Shown one piece after another: positions 30,836 to 37,888 of a stretch of 38,596 nt of DNA; position 1 is the first letter of the stretch; each line of letters begins with the position of its first letter. A program made the position numbers and the translations under genes. Below the pieces are notes generated by a model. That model did no database searches. It was not told the DNA's origin and worked only from the letters and a program-made list of their open reading frames with translations. The stretch is from Phycisphaerales bacterium (GTDB lineage: Bacteria; Planctomycetota; Phycisphaerae; Phycisphaerales; UBA1924): the NCBI GenBank assembly GCA_947476675.1, contig CANJRL010000012.1:1-38596 (forward strand). Reading direction: 5' to 3'.

Positions 30836-33007
30836 ATGTTCCATGCTCAATTGTCGTCCGCCGCCGTCCGCACCTCGGCAAGCCGCGGCGCCCTGCTCGG
30901 GATCATCCTCGCCGCCGGCGCGATCTGCGGCGGAGGCGCCGCCTCCGGCGCGGTTCCGAAGCCGCGAATCTGGGGCTGGAACGGGCCTTCCTATTCGATG
31001 TGGAACTCACAGGATTTCAAGAATAAGAGCGCGATCATGCCGCTCGCTTCGGTTGATGTGCTCAAGCTCAACGTCAGCACCACGGGCGAGAATTGGGTCT
31101 GCTCAAACGCGGCCACGTGCGAGGGGCGCCGCGCAGCAAAGCAGCTCATGGCGGACACGCTCAGCCAGGACACTCGATTTCAGACTGTCGACAACCTCGC
31201 CATCCTCATCAAGAACTTTGGGGCGGAGGCCAGTTCAGGGCTCTACACAATGTTCACCGATCTCTTGCCGAACACCAACAACCTCACCGACGCGCAGCGG
31301 AAGATCAAGCCTTGGTACACAAACAATAACACTACATTCATCGTGAGCGGCTTGTCATACAGCCAAGACTGGATGACGGGGTTCACCGACGAACTGAAGA
31401 CTCGAATGGCAGCGGCGAGCCCGGCCATCCCGGCTCCCGAGCGCTTTCACTTCGACAACGAGCCGGGCGCGACCACCTTCCCTTGCTGCGGCTCCGATTC
31501 GCTGGTCGCCTTTGACGCGGCTCGCTACAATGACTACCGCTACAGCAACTCGAGCTATCCTGTCCCAGGGTTCGGTCAGACTCTGAGTTACCTGTACAGC
31601 CAGTCAGGTGCACTTGACTACAACAAGAACTATGGAATGGCTCAGTACAACTGCTGCGGGTCAGGCTCCTACGACAACAGGCCGTTCTCGCGCTGGTTTC
31701 TGAATACATACCAGCAAGCCGCCTCCGGGGCGCTCGCGGCCTCCACCGCCGTCATGACGGGCTCGAGCGGCTGGAGCGGCGCGAAGAGGAGCAATTACAG
31801 CGACGTCAGGACCGACGCCGCCCATCCCTACTACGACGCGGGCCCGGGGGGGGCGACCTGGGCGTACTACTCGTTCCAAGGCCAGCTCGAACTGCAGTCG
31901 CCGGTGTGCTACGCCGCCGAGACATCGCACTTCCCAAACGGAACCACCACCGACGCGGACAAGTGGAACGCCAGCATGTCCGACATCCGCCGGAACATCG
32001 AGGCGTGCATCGAGTCCAACGGGGGCGGACACCAGGCGGACGTTGTGCCTTGGATCAACATGCCCGCGGTTCCGACCGGAGATCCATCGACGCGAGTCTT
32101 CGGCACCGGGTCGGGACAGGTCATCGGGTCCGACTGCCAGCAGTCGTACACGCCGTCGGCTGATGACATGCGACGGCTTCTCGCGTTGCTCCGAAGCAAG
32201 GACATCGGCGAGATGATCATGTTCAACACCGATCCCACGATCGGTTGTCTGAACGCGAGCGGCACGCCCTACCAACTGACGACCAACAACGACACACAAC
32301 TCGCGTGGGGCACGGTCGACCGCCTTGTCTCCCAGGTCTGGGGCATCGACATCGCGTCCGCCAGCGTCACCACCGGCACGCGCGTCGGGTCTGCCCCCAC
32401 TGTCACGCAGGCCGTCACATTCGCCCTGAAAGACCCCCTGCAGATCACGTCGACCTCGCCCCGGAGCGGAGACCGCAAGGCGCAGGTCTCCGCCACCTTC
32501 GCCACGAACAGCGGCTTCTGGGTCGGTGCTTCCACGTCGAGCCTCGGCATCATCGTCGAAAGCCTTGTTGACGGCAGCGCAACGGGCCTGATCGAGATCA
32601 AGCGGCAGGACGGGTCCAACGTGTGGGACGCGGTCGGCTCCACCTGGACCGTCGATCAGTACGGCGGAACGAGCTTCGGCCAGGTCCGGCGAGTCGCGAC
32701 CCCGCGCTCGGGCTCCCAGTACATCTCCAGCGGGGGGCAGATTGACCTTCGCGTGACGCACAGCAGCCAAGCCTCGACGTTCACCTCCTACTTCGACCTC
32801 ATCCAGGTCGTCGGACTCGACTACGGCTCCTCCTTCCTCACCGCCCCGCCCAAGCCCCGCGGCGTCAACGGCATCGCCACCGTCCTCGCCAACCTCGGCA
32901 ATGCCGGAGGCGAAGAGAACCCCGCCGACATCAACAACGACGGCGTCATCGACGCCAAGGACATCGAGGCCCTCATCGGCCCCGCCTCCTACCTCCCCAA
33001 CAACTGA
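30836..33007 (+). CDS. Large secreted protein of unknown function with dockerin-like tail
   Basis: A 723-residue exported protein that I do not recognise. The signal peptide is about residues 1-40 (ALLGIILAAGAICGGGAASGA). The mature N-terminal 450 or so residues are rich in Asn, Ser, Tyr and Trp and could be an enzyme or carbohydrate-binding fold. Segments such as FHFDNEPG (an acidic DNE) and WINMPAVPTGD are suggestive of a TIM-barrel glycoside hydrolase, but this is only a guess. A beta-rich region follows from about 480 (SATFATNSGFWVGA, WTVDQYGGTSFGQV, YFDLIQVVGLDYG). The tail ADINNDGVIDAKDIEALIG is a single dockerin-like calcium loop. AAGGAG lies 6 nt before the ATG. GC content and third-position bias look lower from about 31000 to 31700 than in neighbours, hinting at different ancestry for the N-terminal part. 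Confidence 0.85.
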   Translation: MFHAQLSSAAVRTSASRGALLGIILAAGAICGGGAASGAVPKPRIWGWNGPSYSMWNSQDFKNKSAIMPLASVDVLKLNVSTTGENWVCSNAATCEGRRAAKQLMADTLSQDTRFQTVDNLAILIKNFGAEASSGLYTMFTDLLPNTNNLTDAQRKIKPWYTNNNTTFIVSGLSYSQDWMTGFTDELKTRMAAASPAIPAPERFHFDNEPGATTFPCCGSDSLVAFDAARYNDYRYSNSSYPVPGFGQTLSYLYSQSGALDYNKNYGMAQYNCCGSGSYDNRPFSRWFLNTYQQAASGALAASTAVMTGSSGWSGAKRSNYSDVRTDAAHPYYDAGPGGATWAYYSFQGQLELQSPVCYAAETSHFPNGTTTDADKWNASMSDIRRNIEACIESNGGGHQADVVPWINMPAVPTGDPSTRVFGTGSGQVIGSDCQQSYTPSADDMRRLLALLRSKDIGEMIMFNTDPTIGCLNASGTPYQLTTNNDTQLAWGTVDRLVSQVWGIDIASASVTTGTRVGSAPTVTQAVTFALKDPLQITSTSPRSGDRKAQVSATFATNSGFWVGASTSSLGIIVESLVDGSATGLIEIKRQDGSNVWDAVGSTWTVDQYGGTSFGQVRRVATPRSGSQYISSGGQIDLRVTHSSQASTFTSYFDLIQVVGLDYGSSFLTAPPKPRGVNGIATVLANLGNAGGEENPADINNDGVIDAKDIEALIGPASYLPNN

Positions 33008-33025
33008 GCCGCGCGCCGGCACGAC

Positions 33026-33044
33026 GGCGGCACGGAGCGCCGCC
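33026..33044. terminator. Possible terminator hairpin between convergent genes
   Basis: GGCGGC (33026-33031) and GCCGCC (33039-33044) can pair around a 7-nt loop, followed on the plus strand by TTATCC. The stem is short and the T-run poor. Confidence 0.35.
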
Positions 33045-33057
33045 TTATCCAACCCGC

Positions 33058-33711
33058 TCACCCCCCCCCGTACACCCGCAACCAGTGCACCACTTGCTTC
33101 CCGACCGCGTCCATCTCCAGATGGACGCGGTCGTTTTCCTTCAGAGCACCGAGCGTCGTCTTCGCCAGCGTCGTCGGGATCAGCGCCACCTCGATCAGCC
33201 GAGGCCGCGCGCCCGCCTCCCGCCCGAACCCCGCGCGCCGCCCGTCCTCCCCCACCAGCGCCGCGATGGTCAGCGAGACCCCATCGATGCACACGCTCCC
33301 CTTGGGCGCCGCGTACTCCATCAGCGCATCCGGGGGCTCCACCGCCACCCGCCAATCCGCCGGGTCCGCCCGGACCTCGCGCACCACCCCAACGCCGTCG
33401 ACGTGCCCCTGCACCAGGTGGCCACCGAGCAGGTCCTCCGGGCGGCACGACCGCTCCAGGTTCACCTCGCTCCCGGGGCGCAGGCCCCCCAGCGTCGTCT
33501 TCGAGAGCGTCTCCGCCACCACGTCGAACGCCAACGCCGCGCCCCTTCCCGGCGCCTCCGCCACGGTCAGGCACGCGCCACTCACGCTGATCGACTCCCC
33601 GTGTTCCGGCCGGTGGCCCCAGCCTTGGGGATCGATCACCAGCCGCACGCCGAACGCCCGCGGTTCAACCGCCGCCACCCGTCCCTTCGCCTGCACCAGT
33701 CCGGTGAACAT
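33058..33711 (-). CDS. ribE: Riboflavin synthase, alpha subunit
   Basis: Dismutates two molecules of 6,7-dimethyl-8-ribityllumazine into riboflavin and a pyrimidine product. The 217-residue protein has the normal length and two homologous lumazine-binding barrels. The first starts with the invariant MFTGLVQ and contains SISVSGACLTV. The second starts after CRPEDLLGGHLVQGHVDGVG and contains GSVCIDGVSLTI. The frame is open to 33774, but the ATG of MFTGLV at 33711 is certain by family alignment, and TATCCT lies exactly 6 nt upstream of it. No Shine-Dalgarno sequence and no FMN riboswitch are seen. The other rib genes are not in the window. Confidence 0.96.
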   Translation of the reverse strand: MFTGLVQAKGRVAAVEPRAFGVRLVIDPQGWGHRPEHGESISVSGACLTVAEAPGRGAALAFDVVAETLSKTTLGGLRPGSEVNLERSCRPEDLLGGHLVQGHVDGVGVVREVRADPADWRVAVEPPDALMEYAAPKGSVCIDGVSLTIAALVGEDGRRAGFGREAGARPRLIEVALIPTTLAKTTLGALKENDRVHLEMDAVGKQVVHWLRVYGGG

Positions 33712-33717
33712 CGACCG

Positions 33718-33723
33718 AGGATA
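33718..33723 (-). promoter_or_regulatory. TATCCT -10 box, ribE
   Basis: TATCCT on the minus strand lies exactly 6 nt before the family-defined ATG of ribE, so a leaderless transcript is inferred. This is the best test case because the start codon is fixed independently by MFTGLVQ. Confidence 0.55.
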
Positions 33724-33810
33724 CTCCTCCCCGCTTCTCCCACACCCCGCGCATGCCCGGCAGAGGCTGGGCATGCCACCGTTGCTCCCGCCGTCCGTAC
33801 TGTGGAACGC

Positions 33811-33839
33811 TTGACCGCCTCTGGCCGCCGCTTGATACT
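33811..33839 (+). promoter_or_regulatory. Sigma-70-type promoter TTGACC-N17-GATACT
   Basis: TTGACC (33811-33816), a 17-nt spacer and GATACT (33834-33839). A leader of about 40 nt carries GGAG 6 nt before the ATG at 33888. Confidence 0.65.
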
Positions 33840-33887
33840 CCGCCCCCGCTCGCCGACCGACCCCCGCGCCAGCCGCCGGAGCACCGC

Positions 33888-35099
33888 ATGACCCGCCGCG
33901 ATACCACGCCGACGACCATCCTGCTGCTCGGCTGCGCCGCCGCGGTCGCCACCGCCGCTTCCGCCCGCCAGTGGGGCCCGAGCGACGCGCCGCGCAGGCC
34001 CGCCCCGGCGCCCTCCCCGGCGAGCGCCCCCACCCCCGCGCAGAGCACTCCGGCGACGCCGGCGCGCCCCGCCGCCGACGAGTCCGGCGAGTACGAGGCC
34101 TACTCCCGCCTCGGCTACAAGCTCCTCTGGCGCGCCGCCCCGCGCATCGAACGCCGCGCTTCTGTCCTGTTCTTCGACCCCTTCGGCCCCCGCCTCGCCT
34201 TCCAGGACACCGCCAACAACCTCACAGTCATGGACGCCTCCACCGGCGAATCCATCTGGACCACCCAGCCCGACACCGCCCTGGCCCGCTTCGTCGGCAA
34301 CACCATCGTCGGCGACACCCTCTACTGCGCCAGCGAGGGCGAACTCTTCGAGATCGACGCCCGCACCGGCGAGATCAACCAGCGCCACCGCCTCGACCAG
34401 GTCGTCAACACCAGGCCGGTCATCGCCGGCGATGTCGCCGTCTTCGGCGGCGCCCGGGGCATGCTCGGCCACAGCCTGAGGTCCACCTTCCGCCTCTGGG
34501 CGTACAACACCGCCGCCGCGATCACCACCGACCTCGCCGCCTCGCCGGGCGCGACGCCGCGCTCGCCCCGCGCCGTCGGCGCAATCGCCCAGAACGGCGA
34601 GATCCTCATCCTCGACCCCGCCAACGGCCGCTCCACCGGCCGCGCCAAGATCTTCGGCGGCGCCGCCGGCGCGCCCGTCGCCTCCGCCGAACTGCTCTTC
34701 ATCGCCAGCCTCGATCAATCCATCTACGCCTACCAGATCAACGGCGGCGCGCTCCGCTGGCGCCACCGCGCCGAGCAGCCGATCACCGCTCCTCCCACGT
34801 TGCACGAGAACGCCCTCTTCGTCGACATCCCGGGCTCGGGCCTGACCTGCTTCGACGCCCCGTCCGGCCTGGTCCGCTGGGTCGCCAAGGACGTCGGGGG
34901 CGCCGTCATCGGCGTCCGCGCCGGCCGCCTCCTTGTCTGGGACGGCGAGACCGCGCGGGCCCTCGACCCCCAGCGCGGCGACGTCATCGAGACCTCGCCC
35001 CTGCCCGGCGTCCGCACCCTGGTCTGCGACCCCTTCGTCGACGGCGCCATCTACGCCGTCACCCCGGCCGGCCGGGTCTCCAAGTTCGGCCCCAAGTAA
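33888..35099 (+). CDS. Exported PQQ-type beta-propeller repeat protein
   Basis: A 403-residue exported protein. The N-terminus has a signal peptide (TTILLLGCAAAVATAASA; the LLGC could be a lipobox but lacks the usual Ala/Gly-Cys context at the end). A Pro/Ala linker of about 45 residues follows. The rest is made of beta-propeller blades of the PQQ/BamB type: MDASTGESIWTT, IDARTGEINQRHRL, AYQINGGALRWRHRA, FDAPSGLVRWVAKD and LDPQRGDVIETSPL. Blades with x-A-x-x-G-x-x-x-W are usually structural, and no cofactor-binding residues can be assigned. BamB-like scaffolding or a surface role is possible. GGAG precedes the ATG. purH begins 59 bp downstream with its own box, so the two are probably independent. 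Confidence 0.85.
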   Translation: MTRRDTTPTTILLLGCAAAVATAASARQWGPSDAPRRPAPAPSPASAPTPAQSTPATPARPAADESGEYEAYSRLGYKLLWRAAPRIERRASVLFFDPFGPRLAFQDTANNLTVMDASTGESIWTTQPDTALARFVGNTIVGDTLYCASEGELFEIDARTGEINQRHRLDQVVNTRPVIAGDVAVFGGARGMLGHSLRSTFRLWAYNTAAAITTDLAASPGATPRSPRAVGAIAQNGEILILDPANGRSTGRAKIFGGAAGAPVASAELLFIASLDQSIYAYQINGGALRWRHRAEQPITAPPTLHENALFVDIPGSGLTCFDAPSGLVRWVAKDVGGAVIGVRAGRLLVWDGETARALDPQRGDVIETSPLPGVRTLVCDPFVDGAIYAVTPAGRVSKFGPK

Positions 35100-35146
35100 A
35101 CCATTCGCTCACGCAGCGCGGTGCAGGGCCGCGGCGCCCCGGCCGA

Positions 35147-35152
35147 TATCCT
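35147..35152 (+). promoter_or_regulatory. TATCCT -10 box, purH
   Basis: TATCCT, preceded by CCGA, lies exactly 6 nt before the purH ATG. No Shine-Dalgarno sequence is visible. A leaderless transcript is inferred. Confidence 0.5.
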
Positions 35153-35158
35153 GAGCGC

Positions 35159-36799
35159 ATGCCCGACCTGGTCCCCGTCCGACGCGCGCTGCTCTCGGTC
35201 AGCGACAAGACCGACCTGGTCCCCTTCGCCCGGGCGCTCGAGTCCCACGGCGTCTCGATCGTCTCCACCGGGGGCACCGCCAAGGCCCTCTCCGACGCCG
35301 GCGTCCGGGTCACCCCGATCGAGCAACTCACCGGCTTCCCGGAGATCATGGGAGGCCGCGTCAAGACCCTTCACCCGGTCGTGCACGGGGGGCTCCTCGC
35401 CCTGCGCGACGACCCCGACCACGCCGAGGCGATGCGCGCCCATCGCATCCCGCCCATCGACCTGGTCTGCGTGAACCTCTACCCCTTCGAGCAGACCGCG
35501 GCCCGCGACGGCGCCGACCTGCGCGACGCCGTCGAGCAGATCGACATCGGCGGGCCCAGCATGATCCGCTCCGCCGCCAAGAACCACGCCTACGTCGCGG
35601 TCGTCCCCAGCCCCCGCTTCTACGACAAGGTCGCCTCGGCGATGCGCGCCAACGCGGGCGCCACGCCCCTCGCGCTCCGCCGCCAGCTCGCCGCCGCCGC
35701 CTTCGCCCGCACCGCAGAGTACGACGCCGCCATCGCCGACTTCCTCTCCCGGCGATTCGCCGCCGCCGACGCCGCCTCCGCCGCCGATGCCGACGCGGTG
35801 TTCCCCGAGCAACTCCGCATCCGCTACCGCAAGGTCGAGGACCTGCGCTACGGCGAGAACCCCCACCAGCGCGCCGCCGTCTACCGCGACCCCTCCGCCG
35901 CCGGGCAGACCGTCGTCGGCGCTCCGCTGCTCCACGGCAAGCAACTCTCCTACAACAACCTGCTCGACGCCGCCGCCGCCCTCGACCTCGTCCACGACCT
36001 CGCCTCCACTAACCCGGGACGCGCCTGCGCCGCGGTGATCAAGCACACCAACGCCTGCGGCTCCTCGGTCGCCGACTCCCCCGAGGCCGCGGCCGACCTC
36101 GCCCTCCTTGGCGACCCCCTCGCAGCCTACGGGGGCATCCTCGCCTGCTCCGCCCCCATCGACGCCGACGCGGCGCGGCGCCTGACCCGCGAGGGCGTCT
36201 TCCTCGAGGTCATCGTCGCCCCATCATTCACCGCCGAGGCCCTCGACACCCTGCGCAACCGTTGGACCGCCGTGCGCCTGCTCGCGGTCGGCGAGCGCAC
36301 CCCGCCGGCCCCCGGCGCCCGGCCGGTCGACCTGCGCACCATCGCCGGGGGCGCCCTCGTTCAGGAGCGCGACGCCCTCGCCCCCGCCCCCGACGAATGG
36401 ACCCACGCCGCCGGCCCCGCGCCCACCCCGGCACTCCGGGCCCATGCGTCGACTCTGTGGACGATTGTCAAGCACCTCAAGAGCAACGCCGTCGCCATCG
36501 GCGGCGCCTCGCCGGAGCGCCCCGGTTCGGTCCGCCTCTTCGGCGCCGGCGCGGGGCAGATGGACCGCGTCGCCTCCTGCCGCATCGCCGTCGAGAAAGC
36601 CGGCCCGCTCGCCAAGGGCGCCATCGCCTGCTCCGACGCCTTCTTCCCCTTCGCCGACGGGCCCGAAGTCCTGCTGAACGCCGGCGTCACCACCCTGGTC
36701 CACGCCGGCGGCTCCAAGCGCGACCAGGACACCATCGACCTCTGCAACCGCCGCGGCGCCACCTGCCTGCTGACCGGCGCGAGACACTTCCGCCACTAG
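35159..36799 (+). CDS. purH: Bifunctional AICAR transformylase / IMP cyclohydrolase
   Basis: Catalyses the last two steps of IMP synthesis. The 546-residue protein has both domains. The N-terminal cyclohydrolase (MGS-like fold) includes RALLSVSDKTDLVPFA, IVSTGGTAKAL, GGRVKTLHPVVHGGLLA and VEQIDIGGPSMIRSAAKNH. The C-terminal transformylase includes DLRYGENPHQRAAVY, LSYNNLLDAAAALDLV, VIKHTNACGS (the catalytic Lys-His), VKHLKSNAVAI, GAGAGQMDRVASCRIA and DAFFPFADGPEVLLNAGVT, ending in LLTGARHFRH. The ATG at 35159 is fixed by the family N-terminus and by the TATCCT box 6 nt upstream. It has no purine-gene neighbours. The region after its stop is lower in GC and accessory in character. Confidence 0.97.
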   Translation: MPDLVPVRRALLSVSDKTDLVPFARALESHGVSIVSTGGTAKALSDAGVRVTPIEQLTGFPEIMGGRVKTLHPVVHGGLLALRDDPDHAEAMRAHRIPPIDLVCVNLYPFEQTAARDGADLRDAVEQIDIGGPSMIRSAAKNHAYVAVVPSPRFYDKVASAMRANAGATPLALRRQLAAAAFARTAEYDAAIADFLSRRFAAADAASAADADAVFPEQLRIRYRKVEDLRYGENPHQRAAVYRDPSAAGQTVVGAPLLHGKQLSYNNLLDAAAALDLVHDLASTNPGRACAAVIKHTNACGSSVADSPEAAADLALLGDPLAAYGGILACSAPIDADAARRLTREGVFLEVIVAPSFTAEALDTLRNRWTAVRLLAVGERTPPAPGARPVDLRTIAGGALVQERDALAPAPDEWTHAAGPAPTPALRAHASTLWTIVKHLKSNAVAIGGASPERPGSVRLFGAGAGQMDRVASCRIAVEKAGPLAKGAIACSDAFFPFADGPEVLLNAGVTTLVHAGGSKRDQDTIDLCNRRGATCLLTGARHFRH

Positions 36800-37000
36800 A
36801 CCGCCGCCCCGCACCTCTTCGTCCACCGAATTGCGTGGCGCCGCGAGCACCGCGCCCTGCAGAGACGAAGGCAGCCATGCGGGGGGAGAGGAGCGCGATG
36901 GAGATTTCTCTCCATGCCCAAGTGTCCGAAGGCGTTGTTGCGCCAGCGGTTGGGCCCAGTTCCAGAGCCCTGAACGGAGCGCAGGGGGGATTTTTCCCCT

Positions 37001-37030
37001 TGCGTTCCTCCGATCTTGAGAGAATATAAG
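37001..37030 (+). promoter_or_regulatory. Possible promoter TTGCGT-N18-TATAAG of accessory cassette
   Basis: TTGCGT (37001-37006) and TATAAG (37025-37030) with an 18-nt spacer. Transcription would start near 37037, so the 10-bp repeats would lie in the 5' leader. Confidence 0.45.
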
Positions 37031-37040
37031 TCTGCGTGTC

Positions 37041-37080
37041 CGGAGCCATCCGGAGCCATCCGGAGCCATCCGGAGCCATC
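37041..37080 (+). repeat. Four perfect tandem copies of a 10-bp unit
   Basis: CGGAGCCATC is repeated four times without mismatch, ending 1 bp before the GTG at 37082. Each copy contains GGAG, a Shine-Dalgarno core, and the last GGAG is 7 nt from the GTG. The 10-bp period is not a multiple of three, so copy-number change would shift frame if the repeats were translated. Confidence 0.95.
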
Positions 37081-37081
37081 C

Positions 37082-37564
37082 GTGGGAATCGTGGACTTCA
37101 CATCCTCACTCGCGAAACACGAAACAGCCGGACGGTGTGCCGCGGTCGCCCGAGTCTGTGCGATCGTGGTGGGGATCGTGTTCATTCTCGCCGCGGTCGA
37201 GAAGGCCGCAGCGCCCAAGGCGACGATGCTCGCGATGGAGTCGCTGGTTTCCGTGATGTCGGGGAGTCAACTACGGCTCACGATCGCGACCTCGGTGCTG
37301 CCGCTGTCAATGATCGAACTCGCTCTCGGGGCGGCCCTCTTCGCGGGAGTTGCGCAACGCGTCGCGGCGTGGGTCGCCGTCGTTTTTATAGCCGGAGCCT
37401 CGGCTGCCGCGATCGTTCTTGATCGCACGCAGCCGGAGCATCCATGTGGATGCGGGCTGTCGTGGCTCACTCTCGGGTACTCGATCGGTATCTGGGGGAT
37501 CATACTCCGTAACTGCATGCTGAGCGCGCTGCTCGTTCCCTCTCTCGCCCGACAGAACGCATAG
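37082..37564 (+). CDS. MauE/DoxX-like redox-associated membrane protein
   Basis: A 160-residue integral membrane protein with about four helices: VCAIVVGIVFILAAVEKAA, a helix over IATSVLPLSMIELALGAALF, VAAWVAVVFIAGASAAAIV, and a last one over LGYSIGIWGIILRNCMLSAL. The second contains the family-like IELALG. Just before the last helix is HPCGCGLSW, the CGC(G/F) motif typical of MauE-type proteins, which are thought to assist disulfide handling of exported partners. The start is uncertain: the frame is open to a TTG at 37016, but that would translate the tandem repeat. The GTG at 37082 with GGAG 7 nt upstream is preferred. The next gene encodes a small exported cysteine-rich peptide, a plausible client. 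The assignment is by pattern only. Confidence 0.72.
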   Translation: MGIVDFTSSLAKHETAGRCAAVARVCAIVVGIVFILAAVEKAAAPKATMLAMESLVSVMSGSQLRLTIATSVLPLSMIELALGAALFAGVAQRVAAWVAVVFIAGASAAAIVLDRTQPEHPCGCGLSWLTLGYSIGIWGIILRNCMLSALLVPSLARQNA

Positions 37565-37622
37565 TTCATATTCCTAGTCTGCGCGGGCCGCAAGCCCGCC
37601 ACTCACTCAGAAGGAGATCAAG

Positions 37623-37874
37623 ATGTCCCGAACTGGATTCATCGCTCGCCACCCCAATCTGTTGCTCGCCGCGTCGGCAGCCTTGCCGCTGATCGCCGCC
37701 GGCGCTGCCACCGTCCGCGCGGAGGATGGCACGGGCTGTGTGTACTGTGTCTCCCTTGGTGATGAGGTGTTCTGTGTCGAACGCAAGTGCCCGCCGTTGA
37801 CGTGGTGTCATCCCCGAATGCGAATCACCGAATTGTCGATCGAGATCTGGATCGAATGTGGCGCCATCGCCTGA
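37623..37874 (+). CDS. Small exported six-cysteine peptide
   Basis: An 83-residue protein that I do not recognise. A signal sequence covers about residues 1-33 (LLLAASAALPLIAAGAATVRA). The mature part of about 50 residues holds six cysteines at 39, 42, 51, 56, 62 and 79, starting with a CVYC pair, so three disulfides or a metal/cofactor site are possible. AAGGAG 6 nt before the ATG is the best ribosome site in this cassette, suggesting high expression. It lies 58 nt after the MauE-like gene and 14 nt before the anchored protein, so the three probably form one operon. MauE-type proteins often accompany exported disulfide-rich partners, which makes this peptide the likely client. GC at third positions is lower than in the rest of the window. 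Confidence 0.8.
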   Translation: MSRTGFIARHPNLLLAASAALPLIAAGAATVRAEDGTGCVYCVSLGDEVFCVERKCPPLTWCHPRMRITELSIEIWIECGAIA

Positions 37875-37888
37875 GGGGGCCGGTGAAG

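Larger units (their letters stand above)
36800..37081 (+). other. 282-bp intergenic region, purH to accessory cassette
   Basis: No convincing gene is seen. It contains a 7-bp hairpin ATGGAGA/TCTCCAT (36898-36904 with 36909-36915), a G-run/T-run/C-run element near 36985-37003 that could fold as a short stem, a possible promoter (37001-37030) and the 4 x 10-bp repeat. Composition shifts from the very high GC of purH toward lower GC. Confidence 0.5.

Noticed and set aside
33712-33810. FMN riboswitch before ribE
   Set aside because: The interval to the divergent promoter is too short and lacks the conserved FMN-aptamer segments, and the -10-like box sits 6 nt from the start.
36831-37019. Small 62-codon frame after purH
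   Set aside because: It has no ribosome site and an odd composition, and it runs over the hairpins and the cassette's predicted promoter; not supported as a gene.
37041-37080. Tandem repeat as a CRISPR array
   Set aside because: Units are 10 bp with no spacers and no cas genes nearby; it is a simple tandem repeat.
37016-37081. N-terminal extension of the MauE-like protein from TTG 37016
   Set aside because: It would translate the 10-bp repeats into a Pro/Ser/Gly stretch before the first helix, and the TATAAG box would lie inside the coding region. GTG 37082 with GGAG is preferred, although not proven.
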